From Syntrophus sp. PtaU1.Bin005 (lineage in GTDB: Bacteria; Desulfobacterota; Syntrophia; Syntrophales; Syntrophaceae), in contig MVRU01000022.1 of NCBI GenBank assembly GCA_002067745.1, positions 1 to 37,230 of the forward strand: DNA of 37,230 nucleotides, in the 5' to 3' direction. Positions 16,609-24,809 of the stretch are shown in pieces (positions within the stretch are counted from its first letter, which is position 1; each line of letters opens with the position of its first letter). The position numbers were made by a program, and so were the translations under genes. Below the pieces are notes generated by a model. The model saw only the letters and a program-made list of their open reading frames with translations. It ran no database searches and had not been told where the DNA came from.

Positions 16609-17822
16609 TTCTCCCGGATCTGAATGCGTGAACCGTCCCGCAGGCGGGCTGCGGGGTTGAGGACGACGCGGTCACCGGGCTTCAGGCCGTCAAGGACCTC
16701 GATAAGGTCGCCGAAGGATTCGCCCGATTTCACCGGGACTTCCCGGACGCGATCACCTTCAATTCTGAAGGCCAGGAGACGTCCGTTCCGCCTGGCCAGG
16801 GCGGAGGCGCTCACCGCCGTGCGCAGGCGCTCTTCGTCCGGACGGGGCGGACGGGAGAGGAAGGCGACCTTGGCGCTCATTTCCGGCAGGATCCGGGGAT
16901 CGGGATCGAGAAAGCGGACCTTGACCAGAATGGTCGCCTTGGTGCGGTCGGCGGTGGGAACGATCATGTGGACCTGTCCGCGGAAGCGGGAATCGGGCAG
17001 GGCATCGAGCTGAATTTCACAGGGTTGGCCGGTCTTGACGAGCTCCAGGTTGGATTCGGCGACATCCGCCTCCACCTGCAGGGAGTTCAGATCCGCGATG
17101 GTCACGACCGCCGCCTTGGCGTTGGCCGCCGCGCCCAGGGGCGTGACGATGTCGCCGATGTCGGCGTTTTTCGTCAGAACGACGGCGTCGAAGGGGGCGC
17201 GGATGAGGCTGTAATCCAGGGAAACCGAGGCGGCCCTCAGGGCGGCCTCCCCCGCCGTCTGCGTCGCTTCCGCAGCGGCCACGGAGGCCCTGGCGCTCAG
17301 GTAACGGGCCTCGGCCGAATCGAATTCCGCCCGGGAAATGACGTCCCGCCGCAGAAGTTCCGTCTTTCTCTGGTAATTCTTCGTCGCGTCGTTCAATTCC
17401 GCCCGGCTCGAAGCTGTCCGGGCGCGGGCGGTGCCCAGGTTGGCGGCGGCCTGATCGCGTGCTGCCCGGGCATCATCAGCCTCCAGCCGGGCGATGATCT
17501 CGCCGGCCCGGACCCGGCTTCCCTCCTCCACCGAAAGGGCGACGAGGCGCCCCGTAATCTTGGCGGCCACGGCGGCCTTCCGCTGGGCGACGACGTAACC
17601 GCTGGCGTTCAGAAGGGAAAAGGTCTGGGAGGGATAGATCCGGGAAACGCCGGCGGCATCCACGGAAACGGCGGGAACAAGGCGCCCCGTGACGTAGAGC
17701 AGGACAAGGATCGTCAGCAGCAGGGCCGCGGCGACCCAGTACAGGGGAGCGATCCTTCGTTTTTTTTGCGCCGCCCGGTCGGACTTGTCAATTTTCAGCC
17801 GGGTGAGGTCTTCTTGGGCCAT
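16605..17822 (-). CDS. Periplasmic adaptor (HlyD/MacA-like membrane fusion protein)
   Basis: The 405-residue protein has an N-terminal membrane anchor (WVAAALLLTILVLLYVTG, about 29-46), a barrel-sandwich/lipoyl half (VSVEEGSRVRAGEIIARLE), a coiled-coil hairpin rich in A and R (about 115-205) and a C-terminal beta-barrel with GLKPGDRVVLNP. This is the order of MacA/HlyD-family adaptors that bridge an inner-membrane pump to an outer-membrane channel. It is the first gene of a four-gene operon with overlaps of 4, 26 and about 3 nt, so the components are probably made in fixed ratio. No outer-membrane TolC-like gene is present in the window. Confidence 0.85.
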   Translation of the reverse strand: MAQEDLTRLKIDKSDRAAQKKRRIAPLYWVAAALLLTILVLLYVTGRLVPAVSVDAAGVSRIYPSQTFSLLNASGYVVAQRKAAVAAKITGRLVALSVEEGSRVRAGEIIARLEADDARAARDQAAANLGTARARTASSRAELNDATKNYQRKTELLRRDVISRAEFDSAEARYLSARASVAAAEATQTAGEAALRAASVSLDYSLIRAPFDAVVLTKNADIGDIVTPLGAAANAKAAVVTIADLNSLQVEADVAESNLELVKTGQPCEIQLDALPDSRFRGQVHMIVPTADRTKATILVKVRFLDPDPRILPEMSAKVAFLSRPPRPDEERLRTAVSASALARRNGRLLAFRIEGDRVREVPVKSGESFGDLIEVLDGLKPGDRVVLNPAARLRDGSRIQIREK

Positions 17823-17901
17823 AGGGGAAATTCTCTCAGCGTAACGACCCGATGGCGGCCGATGTTTTTACGTTCATCGGGTCCTGGATTGGAGGAGCGG
17901 A

Positions 17902-18060
17902 TCACCTTTTCCGGGGGATGATGACGCGAAACCGGACGAGAAGATCCCCGCGGCCGGTGCTGGTGAGGATCGGCATGCCCCTGCCGACCTGAAGAATCTC
18001 GTTTTCGTCACACACGGGCTGACTCCCCCCGACTGCTGATAAGCCTTCTCTCCAGATGGA
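17902..18060 (-). pseudogene. C-terminal remnant of a DnaJ/CbpA-type co-chaperone
   Basis: The minus-strand frame ending at TGA 17902 encodes ILQVGRGMPILTSTGRGDLL followed by VRFRVIIPRKR. This matches the end of DnaJ C-terminal domains (GxGMPxL...GRGDLLVRVxVxxP). Only about 50 codons are open and upstream sequence shows no J-domain or start with a ribosome site, so it is a fragment. It lies just beyond the groEL terminator, in the same direction as groESL. The match is by eye but includes the characteristic GRGDLLVR motif. Confidence 0.6.
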
Positions 18061-18127
18061 CCTGAAGGATATCGCGTTTTTTTTTGAGACGCAACGACTT
18101 CATGGAAATTCACGGGGTTCTCCCCAG

Positions 18128-18161
18128 AAAAAAACCTCCCCGCCATGGAGGCGGGGAGGTT
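18128..18161 (-). terminator. groEL terminator
   Basis: On the minus strand AACCTCCCCGCC and GGCGGGGAGGTT make a perfect 12-pair stem with a five-base loop followed by a run of T (18134-18128). It lies about 30 nt after the groEL stop codon. Confidence 0.95.
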
Positions 18162-18191
18162 CTGTAAAAAGGGGTAAAGAAACCTGCTGTG

Positions 18192-19832
18192 TTAGTAATC
18201 CATGTCTCCCATGTCGGGGGGCATCATGCCGCCGGGCATCCCGGAGCCCTTTTTCTGCGGGGCTTCCGCAATCATCGCCTCCGTCGTGAGGAGCAGGGAA
18301 GCCACGGAGGCCGCGTTCTGAAGGGCAAAACGGACCACTTTGGTGGGATCGATGATCCCCGCTTCCATCATGTCCGTGTATTCGCCGGCATCGGCGTTGA
18401 ACCCGAAGTTGCCGGACTGGCCCTTGACCTTCTCCACGACGATGGATCCTTCATAGCCGGCGTTCGCCGCGATCTGGCGCATCGGCTCCTCAAGGGCCCG
18501 TTTGACGATGGTCAGGCCGTGCCGTTCGTCTTCATCGGCAAACTCGACGCCTTCCAGGGCCGGCAGGCTCCGCAGCAGGGCGACACCGCCGCCTGGGACG
18601 ATGCCCTCTTCCACCGCCGCCCTCGTGGCATGAAGGGCGTCCTCCACCCGGGCCTTCTTCTCCTTCATTTCGATTTCCGTGGCCGCACCGACCTTGATCA
18701 CGGCGACGCCGCCCACGAGCTTGGCCAGACGCTCCTGGAGCTTTTCCCGGTCGTAATCGGAGGTGGTTTCCTCGATCTGGGTCCGGATCTGCTTGACCCG
18801 GCCTTCGATGGCGGCGTGGCTGCCGGCGCCGTCCACGATGGTGGTGTTGTCCTTGTCGATGTGCAGCCGCTTGCAGGTTCCCAGGTCGTCAAGTGTAATG
18901 CTTTCCAGCTTGATGCCCATTTCTTCGGAGACAACCTGTCCGCCGGTGAGAACGGCGATGTCCTCCAGCATGGCCTTTCGGCGGTCACCGAATCCCGGCG
19001 CCTTGACGGCCGCGCACTTCAGGGTTCCCCGGATTTTGTTCACCACGAGCGTTGCCAGGGCTTCGCCTTCCAGGTCTTCGGCCACGATGAGCAGGGGCCT
19101 TCCAGAGCGGGCGATCTGCTCCAGGATGGGCACCAGGTCCTGCATGACGCTGATTTTCTTCTCGTAGAGCAGGATGTAGGGGTCCTCGAAGAGGACTTCC
19201 ATCTTTTCCGGATCCGTGACGAAGTAGGGGGAGACATAACCGCGGTCGAACTGCATTCCTTCCACGATTTCCAGCGAGGTTTCCATGCTTTTCGCCTCTT
19301 CGACGGTGATGACCCCTTCCTTGCCGACCTTTTCCATGGCCTCGGAGATGATTTCACCGATGGTGATGTCGCTGTTGGCGGAAATCGTTCCGACCTGGGT
19401 GATCTCCTTTTTATCCCGGATGTCCTTGGAGATCTTCTTCAATTCGCCGATCAAACGCTCCACGCTCTTGTCGATTCCCCGCTTGAGCGACATGGGATTC
19501 ATGCCGGCGGCAGCCATTTTGGAGCCTTCACGGTAAATCGCCTGGGCGAGGATCGTGGCCGTCGTGGTTCCGTCACCGGCCATGTCCGATGTCTTCGACG
19601 CGACTTCCTTGACCATCTGGGCGCCCATGTTTTCAAATTTGTCTTCCAGCTCGATTTCCTTGGCGACCGTGACCCCGTCCTTGGTGATGGTCGGCGCTCC
19701 CCAGGATTTTTCGATCACCACGTTCCGCCCCCGGGGGCCCAGGGTGACCTTGACGGCATTGGCCAGGGCATCCACTCCCTTCATGACCTTTTCACGGGCA
19801 GTCGTGTCGTATTTGATTTCTTTTGCAGCCAT
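18192..19832 (-). CDS. groEL: Chaperonin GroEL (Hsp60)
   Basis: The 546-residue protein has normal length for Gro[22 protein letters not shown] at the start, the ATP-binding [11 protein letters not shown] and [11 protein letters not shown], and a C-terminal GGM-type tail ([16 protein letters not shown]). It forms the 14-mer folding chamber in the cytoplasm with GroES. The gene follows groES by 18 nt and ends at a strong terminator. Nothing in it looks degenerate. Confidence 0.98.
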   Translation of the reverse strand: MAAKEIKYDTTAREKVMKGVDALANAVKVTLGPRGRNVVIEKSWGAPTITKDGVTVAKEIELEDKFENMGAQMVKEVASKTSDMAGDGTTTATILAQAIYREGSKMAAAGMNPMSLKRGIDKSVERLIGELKKISKDIRDKKEITQVGTISANSDITIGEIISEAMEKVGKEGVITVEEAKSMETSLEIVEGMQFDRGYVSPYFVTDPEKMEVLFEDPYILLYEKKISVMQDLVPILEQIARSGRPLLIVAEDLEGEALATLVVNKIRGTLKCAAVKAPGFGDRRKAMLEDIAVLTGGQVVSEEMGIKLESITLDDLGTCKRLHIDKDNTTIVDGAGSHAAIEGRVKQIRTQIEETTSDYDREKLQERLAKLVGGVAVIKVGAATEIEMKEKKARVEDALHATRAAVEEGIVPGGGVALLRSLPALEGVEFADEDERHGLTIVKRALEEPMRQIAANAGYEGSIVVEKVKGQSGNFGFNADAGEYTDMMEAGIIDPTKVVRFALQNAASVASLLLTTEAMIAEAPQKKGSGMPGGMMPPDMGDMDY

Positions 19833-19850
19833 TTCGTTTCCCTCCCTTAC

Positions 19851-20138
19851 CTATTCGATTACGCCGAGAATATCGTCTTCCCGCATGATCATGTGTTCGA
19901 CGCCGTCGATCTTGACCTCCGTGCCGGCATAGCGGCTGAAGAGGATCCGGTCCCCTTCCTTCACGTTCAGGGGGATGCGCTTGCCCTCATCGTCCCGCCT
20001 TCCCGGACCGGCGGCAATGACCTTTCCCTCCTGGGGTTTTTCCTTTGCCGTGTCGGGGATGATGATGCCTCCGGCTGTTTTTTCCTGGTTTTCCGTCCGC
20101 AGCACCAGGACGCGATCATGTAATGGTACGATCTTCAT
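19851..20138 (-). CDS. groES: Co-chaperonin GroES (Hsp10)
   Basis: The 95-residue protein shows [13 protein letters not shown], the mobile loop [20 protein letters not shown] and the C-terminal [10 protein letters not shown] signature. It caps the GroEL ring. An AAGGAGGAAA ribosome site precedes the ATG at 20138. It is the first gene of the groESL operon. Confidence 0.98.
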   Translation of the reverse strand: MKIVPLHDRVLVLRTENQEKTAGGIIIPDTAKEKPQEGKVIAAGPGRRDDEGKRIPLNVKEGDRILFSRYAGTEVKIDGVEHMIMREDDILGVIE

Positions 20139-20184
20139 TTCCTTTCCTCCTTAAACAAACAAGAATATGATTCCCTATCGGATT

Positions 20185-20201
20185 GGCATGCCCGGCATGC
20201 C
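20185..20201. promoter_or_regulatory. 17-bp palindrome in the groESL leader
   Basis: GGCATGCC occurs twice with one base between, so the whole block is an inverted repeat as well as a direct repeat. It lies in the leader between the promoter -10 (20250-20255) and the groES ribosome site. It could be an operator or an RNA hairpin. No CIRCE element (TTAGCACTC-N9-GAGTGCTAA) is visible. Confidence 0.5.
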
Positions 20202-20249
20202 TGTTTTTGCTGAGTACTGCAGAATTTCCATGCGGCGTAAGCAGGCATT

Positions 20250-20277
20250 AAGATAATCACGGAATGCCTCTTGTCAA
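20250..20277 (-). promoter_or_regulatory. groESL promoter, sigma-70 type
   Basis: A perfect TTGACA (20277-20272) is followed after 16 nt by TATCTT (20255-20250). The leader to the groES start is about 105 nt. I do not see a sigma-32 box. Confidence 0.65.
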
Positions 20278-20316
20278 CAAAATGAGGGGAATTTTTTGTG
20301 GGGGTATTTTGGGCTG

Positions 20317-20352
20317 CCGGTTCTGCCCCGCGCAGAACGGGGGCAGAACCGG
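20317..20352 (-). terminator. Strong hairpin after the hsp20 operon
   Basis: CCGGTTCTGCCCC and GGGGCAGAACCGG form a perfect 13-pair stem with a ten-base loop between the end of the hsp20 operon and the groESL promoter. No T-run follows, so it may be an imperfect terminator or an mRNA end-stabilising hairpin. A second hairpin lies nearby at 20394-20416. Confidence 0.5.
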
Positions 20353-20393
20353 AAATCCTGCTGCTGCGGACTGGCCGGTCAGGCCGGGTGGAC

Positions 20394-20416
20394 GGGATGG
20401 CTCAGGGGGCCATCCC
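20394..20416. repeat. Second hairpin after the hsp20 operon
   Basis: GGGATGGC and GCCATCCC form an eight-pair stem with a seven-base loop, 28 nt from the hsp20 stop codon. No T-run follows. Confidence 0.4.
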
Positions 20417-20443
20417 GAAGGCATGCACCGTTTGGTGATGCGG

Positions 20444-20950
20444 TTATTCCGTGGAGATCGGAATTTTCTTGCCCTTGGTCTGGGCCTCCTCCGTTTTGGG
20501 GAGCTTGACGGTAAGGACCCCGTTTTTGAAGGCGGCCTCCACCTTTTCGAGATTGATTCCCCTGGGAAGGGGGATCACCCGGTGGAAGGAACCGTATGTC
20601 CTTTCCAGGCGGTAGTAGTCCTTCCCCTTGTCTTCCTGTTCCTCCTTCTTCTCGCCTTTGAGCGTTACGGCATCGTCGGAAACCAGGACCTCCACATCCT
20701 TCTCGTCAATGCCGGGGATTTCGGCCGTGATGGTCAGCTCTTCATCGCTTTCCCTTACGTCGATGGAGGGGGTGAAACCGGCATAGCGATCTTCCAGCGC
20801 GCCGAAGGGCTCAAGGTCGAACCCACGGAAGAAATCATCGAAAAGCTGATTCATTTCCCGCTGCAGCGAGTAGAAAGGATGCTCTTCCTCGCGCTTTGCA
20901 GGCGTCTCCGTTTTCCTGCGGAGAGAGGGTAAAAGACTTCTGGTTGCCAT
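20444..20950 (-). CDS. Small heat-shock protein, Hsp20 family (third in operon)
   Basis: The 168-residue protein has an alpha-crystallin domain from about 55 to 155 with PSIDVRESDEELTITAEIPG, LKGEKKEE and AAFKNGVLTVKLPKTE, ending in the IPI anchor motif. The ATG at 20950 is preceded by AAAGGAGGAAC; the frame extends to 21052 but only through unrelated sequence. It is the last of three tandem Hsp20 genes with 20 and 28 nt gaps. These ATP-independent holdases form oligomers in the cytoplasm. Confidence 0.9.
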   Translation of the reverse strand: MATRSLLPSLRRKTETPAKREEEHPFYSLQREMNQLFDDFFRGFDLEPFGALEDRYAGFTPSIDVRESDEELTITAEIPGIDEKDVEVLVSDDAVTLKGEKKEEQEDKGKDYYRLERTYGSFHRVIPLPRGINLEKVEAAFKNGVLTVKLPKTEEAQTKGKKIPISTE

Positions 20951-20978
20951 GGTTCGTTCCTCCTTTATTGAAAGTATT

Positions 20979-21383
20979 TTATCCTGCCTTGATGGCAATT
21001 TTCTTTGCCGCGACAGGGGCCGCCTTGTGCAGGACGACTCGCAGCACGCCATTTTTCACGGACGCTTCAATCTTTTCCCTGTCCACGTCTTCGGAAAGGG
21101 TAAAGGTCCGCTGATAATCACCGACTTCATATTCCGCATAGTAGAGGCGTCGCCCCTGGCTTTCCTGCGGATCAACCGTTCCATGAATTTTCAGAACGTT
21201 CTTGTCCAGGATGACTTCGACCGAATTTTCATCAACACCGGGTACGTCTCCAATCAGAACCATTGTTTCCGGAGTTTCGTAAATGTCCACCTTGGGTACG
21301 AAAATCCGCGTGTTCCGTGTCCGTTCCGATTGAGCGGGCTCTTTTGCCGGCTGCTTTTCGTAGTTTTTATATTCCTGATCCAT
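20979..21383 (-). CDS. Small heat-shock protein, Hsp20 family (second in operon)
   Basis: The 134-residue protein has the alpha-crystallin core KVDIYETPETMVLIGDVPGV, a RTFTLSEDVDREKIEASVKN stretch and the C-terminal IAI motif. The N-terminal arm is short and charged (DQEYKNYEKQPAKEPAQSER), so it should form different oligomers from its neighbours. The start at 21383 follows GAGGAGGGAC. Confidence 0.9.
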   Translation of the reverse strand: MDQEYKNYEKQPAKEPAQSERTRNTRIFVPKVDIYETPETMVLIGDVPGVDENSVEVILDKNVLKIHGTVDPQESQGRRLYYAEYEVGDYQRTFTLSEDVDREKIEASVKNGVLRVVLHKAAPVAAKKIAIKAG

Positions 21384-21403
21384 GAGATATCGTCCCTCCT
21401 CGG

Positions 21404-21847
21404 CTATTCGGATTTGATGGCTATTTTGCGGGGTTTGTCTTCTTCCGCACGGGGCAGATGAATCTGCAGGATTCCCTTTTCATAGTTTGCTTCAACCTTT
21501 TGCTGATCCACATTGAAAGGAAGCTGCAGTCCTCGGCTGAAACGGCCAAATCCCCTTTCCTGGCGATGATAGCGGCAGCCTTCCTCCAGGGGCTCCGGTT
21601 CCCTGGATCCCTTGATATAGAGAAGATCTCCCTTGGTGGTTATCTCGATCGCACCGGGATCCATTCCGGGAAGCTCCGCCCTGACCAGGACGTCGTCCTC
21701 GCTGATCCACACATTGATCGGCGGATGCTGCTGGCCGTACTCCTGGGTCAACCCGGAGAAGAATCTGTTCATGTCCTTTTGAAAGCGCGTCATTTCGGGA
21801 AACATGTCCAACATCCGTCCCATTCTCCAAATTCCAGGTCCAAACAT
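21404..21847 (-). CDS. Small heat-shock protein, Hsp20 family (first in operon)
   Basis: The 147-residue protein begins with a Met-rich amphipathic arm (MGRMLDMFPEM) followed by the alpha-crystallin core PPINVWISEDDVLVRAELPG, GRFSRGLQLPFNVD and NYEKGILQIHLPRAEE and the IAI end motif. The ribosome site is AAGGAGGAAGG before the ATG at 21847. A leader of nearly 190 nt separates it from its promoter, so translational control is possible. Confidence 0.9.
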   Translation of the reverse strand: MFGPGIWRMGRMLDMFPEMTRFQKDMNRFFSGLTQEYGQQHPPINVWISEDDVLVRAELPGMDPGAIEITTKGDLLYIKGSREPEPLEEGCRYHRQERGFGRFSRGLQLPFNVDQQKVEANYEKGILQIHLPRAEEDKPRKIAIKSE

Positions 21848-21945
21848 TTCGCCTTCCTCCTTATTTCATTTTATAAAAATCTTATTCTGTTCGGACATCC
21901 TCAACAACCGTGCGCACAACATCTTCCCGATTCGTGGAATTTCCT

Positions 21946-21973
21946 TTTCCCCGGTCCCATCAAGCCGGGGAAA
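21946..21973 (-). promoter_or_regulatory. Hairpin in the hsp20 leader
   Basis: TTTCCCCGG and CCGGGGAAA pair perfectly over nine bases with a ten-base loop, about 100 nt before the first hsp20 start. It does not cover the ribosome site. It may be an mRNA structure that moderates or stabilises the leader; an RNA-thermometer role is speculative. Confidence 0.5.
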
Positions 21974-22044
21974 GAATTTTGAAACGCAGAGTGTCCGTTT
22001 TCAACAATGTCCTGATATCGTTCAGATATTTACGTTCCGATACT

Positions 22045-22072
22045 AATATAGTCACCAAATTTCCGTTGTCAA
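22045..22072 (-). promoter_or_regulatory. hsp20 operon promoter, sigma-70 type
   Basis: A perfect TTGACA (22072-22067) is followed after 16 nt by TATATT (22050-22045), five of six matches to TATAAT. The layout is the same as that of the groESL promoter. Confidence 0.7.
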
Positions 22073-22207
22073 GGCAGGGAGAGAACAGGGATTTTCCCAG
22101 TTCCCCGGGTAAGCCTCCAGGATCATATTCCTGGTGCAGCACCGCCTCGGGTAGAGAAAGGCGAATGTCGCCTCGGGGGGGTATGAAGGGGAATTGAAGA
22201 GGAAAGC

Positions 22208-22236
22208 GGCACCGTTGGCCGGAGGGCCACGGTGCC
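22208..22236 (-). terminator. Hairpin after the L,D-transpeptidase gene
   Basis: GGCACCGTTGGCC and GGCCACGGTGCC form a long stem with one bulged T and a four-base loop, 35 nt after the stop codon. The tail on the minus strand is GCTTTCCTCTT, pyrimidine-rich but not a pure T-run. Confidence 0.55.
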
Positions 22237-22270
22237 TGAAAGGCGAAAGGCCGTTGGAGAGCCGTTATTC

Positions 22271-24028
22271 CTAACTGGAGCCCGATGCCTCGGCGCCCGG
22301 TCGGAGCTGACGGTTCTGATTCTGGAACCGTTCGAGTGAAGCCCTGAGCAGTTTGAGGTTTCCCGGAATGTTGTCGATGTTGTACAGATCCGCGCGGAAA
22401 TTCAGGTTTCCCTCGCGGTCGATCCAGACTGTTTTATAAACGATGTGGACGGGAACGGCCTTGGGAAGCATCAGGGTCTTGTTCTTTCCTTTCCGGATCT
22501 CGGCCTGGAGGCTCCGCATCGACCACGGGTTGTTGGGCGAATCTTTCAGCAGGTAGGAGGCGAGATCCACGGGCTTTTCGATGCGGATACAGCCGTGGCT
22601 GAAGCTGCGCCGGTTCCGCGCAAAAAGGCTCCGCGTGGACGTGTCATGGATGTAAATATCCGCTTCATTGGAAAAGACGAACTTGACACGGCCGAGGGGA
22701 TTGCCCGCTCCCGGTTCCTGCCTCAGGAAGTAGGGGAAATGATCCTTGGAGTATCTCGACCACTTGACGGATTCCGGGGCAATGGGACGGTTTTGATAAT
22801 ATCCGCCCGCGAAAACCTTCATGTTCTTTCCCGAGAGATATCCCGGGTTCTTCTGGAGCTTGGGAAGATACTCCTCTACCGCGATGCTCCTGGGGACCCG
22901 CCAGTAGGGGTTCAGTTCGATCGACGTAACCCGGCTGCTCAACAGGTTGGTTCGCTTGTCGGTCTTGCCGACGATGGCCCGGATGTTCATCACCACGCTG
23001 CCGTTTTCCACCACTTCGAGATTGAAGGCCGGTATGTTGATCAGAAGATGGCGGTCTCCCAGCTCCGAGGGCAGCCAGCGCAGCCGGTCCAGGTTGACGG
23101 CGACCTGGCAGATGCGGACTTCCAGGGGGATGTTCAGCTCCCGAAGCGTGGATGGACCGACGGCACCGTCCTGCTTCAGGCCGTATTGCTTCTGAAACTG
23201 GGCAACGGCGGCTTCCAGCGACCGATCAAACAGATCCTCGGGTGTTTCCTTCAGGGAATCGGGCTTCTCCGAAACCGCCATCAGCCGGGTTTTCAGCAAA
23301 GGGACCCGCTTGTCGCGCATTCCTTTTTTCAGGGTGCGGCCCGCCGGGATGGTCGGCCATCCGCCATTTTCAGCTATATCAATGTAATTATTCAGAATAT
23401 CATGAAGCTTCTGGTAATAATGAAAGCGGGGCGCCAGTTCCTTGAGGGTTCCCTCCAGTTCTCCGCTCTCCAGGGCCTTGCTGAGCGTTTTGACGAGGTC
23501 CGTATGCCGCGGTTTGTAGACCCAGCCGGGATACTGCTTTTGATGATTGATCCTGCCGCCGGAGTAATGCGCGGCATAGGAAAAGAAGGCTTCCGTCAGC
23601 AGCAGGTCCAGGTCGATCAGGAGATCGGGGTTCAGGGGCTGATCCTGCTCCTTGTCCCGGGAAATCGTTTCCATGAGAGATTCGATGCGCTCGATGCCGT
23701 AATCCTGGGGGTACAGAGCTTCCCGGTGGGAGCGTTTCAGGAGGTGGAGCAGCTTCTCCGCCAGCACAGCCGATCCCTCTTCCCCGACCCAGGCCGGCCG
23801 GCCCTTCCGCTCCAGATAGAGGATTTTCATGAGCCGGGCGGTGTCTTCATCGTTGTAATCAAAATTCAGAAGAGAACGTCCCTTGGCGCTTGCGACCCTC
23901 TGCAGAAGGCGGTCTGAAACGGCGTCAGGCGGACTGACGGCGTCCTGCATCCCCGTGGTGATCGACCAGGTCAGGACGACCCCGATCAAAATCAGGAGCT
24001 GGATAAGACGGGCTTTTTTAAACCTCAC
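22271..24028 (-). CDS. Periplasmic L,D-transpeptidase, YcbB/LdtD type
   Basis: The 585-residue protein has an N-terminal signal anchor (LIQLLILIGVVLTWSITTG), a scaffold domain, a peptidoglycan-binding segment (FQKQYGLKQDGAVGPSTLREL, about 283-303, one residue longer here than quoted motifs need) and a C-terminal YkuD catalytic domain with SHGCIR, in which Cys480 is the nucleophile and His478 part of the active site. The size and order match YcbB/LdtD, which forms 3-3 cross-links in peptidoglycan without penicillin-binding proteins. It follows the FHA gene by 73 nt in the same direction and may belong to that operon, linking signalling to the cell wall. The start is ATG 24028. Confidence 0.88.
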   Translation of the reverse strand: MRFKKARLIQLLILIGVVLTWSITTGMQDAVSPPDAVSDRLLQRVASAKGRSLLNFDYNDEDTARLMKILYLERKGRPAWVGEEGSAVLAEKLLHLLKRSHREALYPQDYGIERIESLMETISRDKEQDQPLNPDLLIDLDLLLTEAFFSYAAHYSGGRINHQKQYPGWVYKPRHTDLVKTLSKALESGELEGTLKELAPRFHYYQKLHDILNNYIDIAENGGWPTIPAGRTLKKGMRDKRVPLLKTRLMAVSEKPDSLKETPEDLFDRSLEAAVAQFQKQYGLKQDGAVGPSTLRELNIPLEVRICQVAVNLDRLRWLPSELGDRHLLINIPAFNLEVVENGSVVMNIRAIVGKTDKRTNLLSSRVTSIELNPYWRVPRSIAVEEYLPKLQKNPGYLSGKNMKVFAGGYYQNRPIAPESVKWSRYSKDHFPYFLRQEPGAGNPLGRVKFVFSNEADIYIHDTSTRSLFARNRRSFSHGCIRIEKPVDLASYLLKDSPNNPWSMRSLQAEIRKGKNKTLMLPKAVPVHIVYKTVWIDREGNLNFRADLYNIDNIPGNLKLLRASLERFQNQNRQLRPGAEASGSS

Positions 24029-24101
24029 GGATAATCCTTTTTCACGCGTTCGTTACGGCCGCGGCTCTTCAGCCGTCTGCGGAACCGGGGACGGCCATCC
24101 C

Positions 24102-24806
24102 CTATTCTTCCTTGACATAGAACTGCATCTTCAGACCTGCCACTTCCACAAAATCTCCGTCCTTCAGGTCATAACGGGAGTTCATTTCCTGTCCATTGAT
24201 TTTCATCGATTTACCCCCGGAGGGATTGATGAAGTAGCCCTCTTTCCTCCGGTTGACCAGCGCGGCCACTTTGGGGGCGAAAAAGCCCCTGAGATGGATA
24301 CCCGCACCGTCTTCCTTTCCGATGGTCGTCACCCTCTCCTTCAGGAGATAATCCCTTCTGTCCGCGGATCCGTTCACGATCACGAAGCCCCCCAGGACGT
24401 CCGGCTTGTTTTTGCCCGTGGCGGCCAGAAGATTTTTCTGATCCTGCGGGGCGATCACCATGGTTTCATCCATGGATCTTCCCCTCAGGGTCGCGTTCCG
24501 GGGATCCATTTCCCTGTTCCGGTCGGAAATCACTTCCAGGGTGTGAATTCCGACCAGGACCATGTCGCCGTTGAAAATTTCGCTTTTGAAAACTTTCTGC
24601 CCGTTGACATATGTTCCATTGAGGCTGTTCGTATCCTCAATGAAGAGAGATTCCCCTTCATTCGTGAACTTTGCATGATGCCCGGAGACAGCCTGGTTGT
24701 CAATCACAATATCATTGTCCGGCTTTCTGCCGATGGTTATGACATCTTGCTCGAGGGGGATTTCCTTGACAACGGCTCCTTTGAATTTCAATAAAACCTC
24801 CGCCAT
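24102..24806 (-). CDS. Double FHA-domain protein
   Basis: The 234-residue protein has a canonical FHA domain at about 5-95 (ITIGRKPDNDIVID, SGHHAKF, NSLNGTYVNGQKV), whose Arg, Ser, His and Asn positions bind phosphothreonine peptides. A second FHA-like fold at about 140-230 (VTTIGKEDGAGIHLRGF, MKINGQEM) lacks the SxxH and NGT motifs and is probably non-binding or self-associating. The linker has a TMVIAP threonine that could be a kinase target, as in other FHA partners of Ser/Thr kinases. The gene follows the PP2C gene by 3 nt. Confidence 0.85.
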   Translation of the reverse strand: MAEVLLKFKGAVVKEIPLEQDVITIGRKPDNDIVIDNQAVSGHHAKFTNEGESLFIEDTNSLNGTYVNGQKVFKSEIFNGDMVLVGIHTLEVISDRNREMDPRNATLRGRSMDETMVIAPQDQKNLLAATGKNKPDVLGGFVIVNGSADRRDYLLKERVTTIGKEDGAGIHLRGFFAPKVAALVNRRKEGYFINPSGGKSMKINGQEMNSRYDLKDGDFVEVAGLKMQFYVKEE

Positions 24807-24809
24807 TCT

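Noticed and set aside
17874-18146. A 90-codon minus-strand frame after groEL
   Set aside because: Low-complexity, no ribosome site; another frame in the same region carries the DnaJ-like fragment.
18189-20123. A 644-codon open frame on the plus strand
   Set aside because: It lies antisense to groEL and groES, which are certain; the long frame is a by-product of GC-rich codons.
20139-20300. CIRCE element in front of groESL
   Set aside because: Neither TTAGCACTC nor its inverted partner is present; only the GGCATGCC palindrome is.
22445-23917. A 490-codon plus-strand frame
   Set aside because: It is antisense to the L,D-transpeptidase, whose catalytic motif and domain order are clear.
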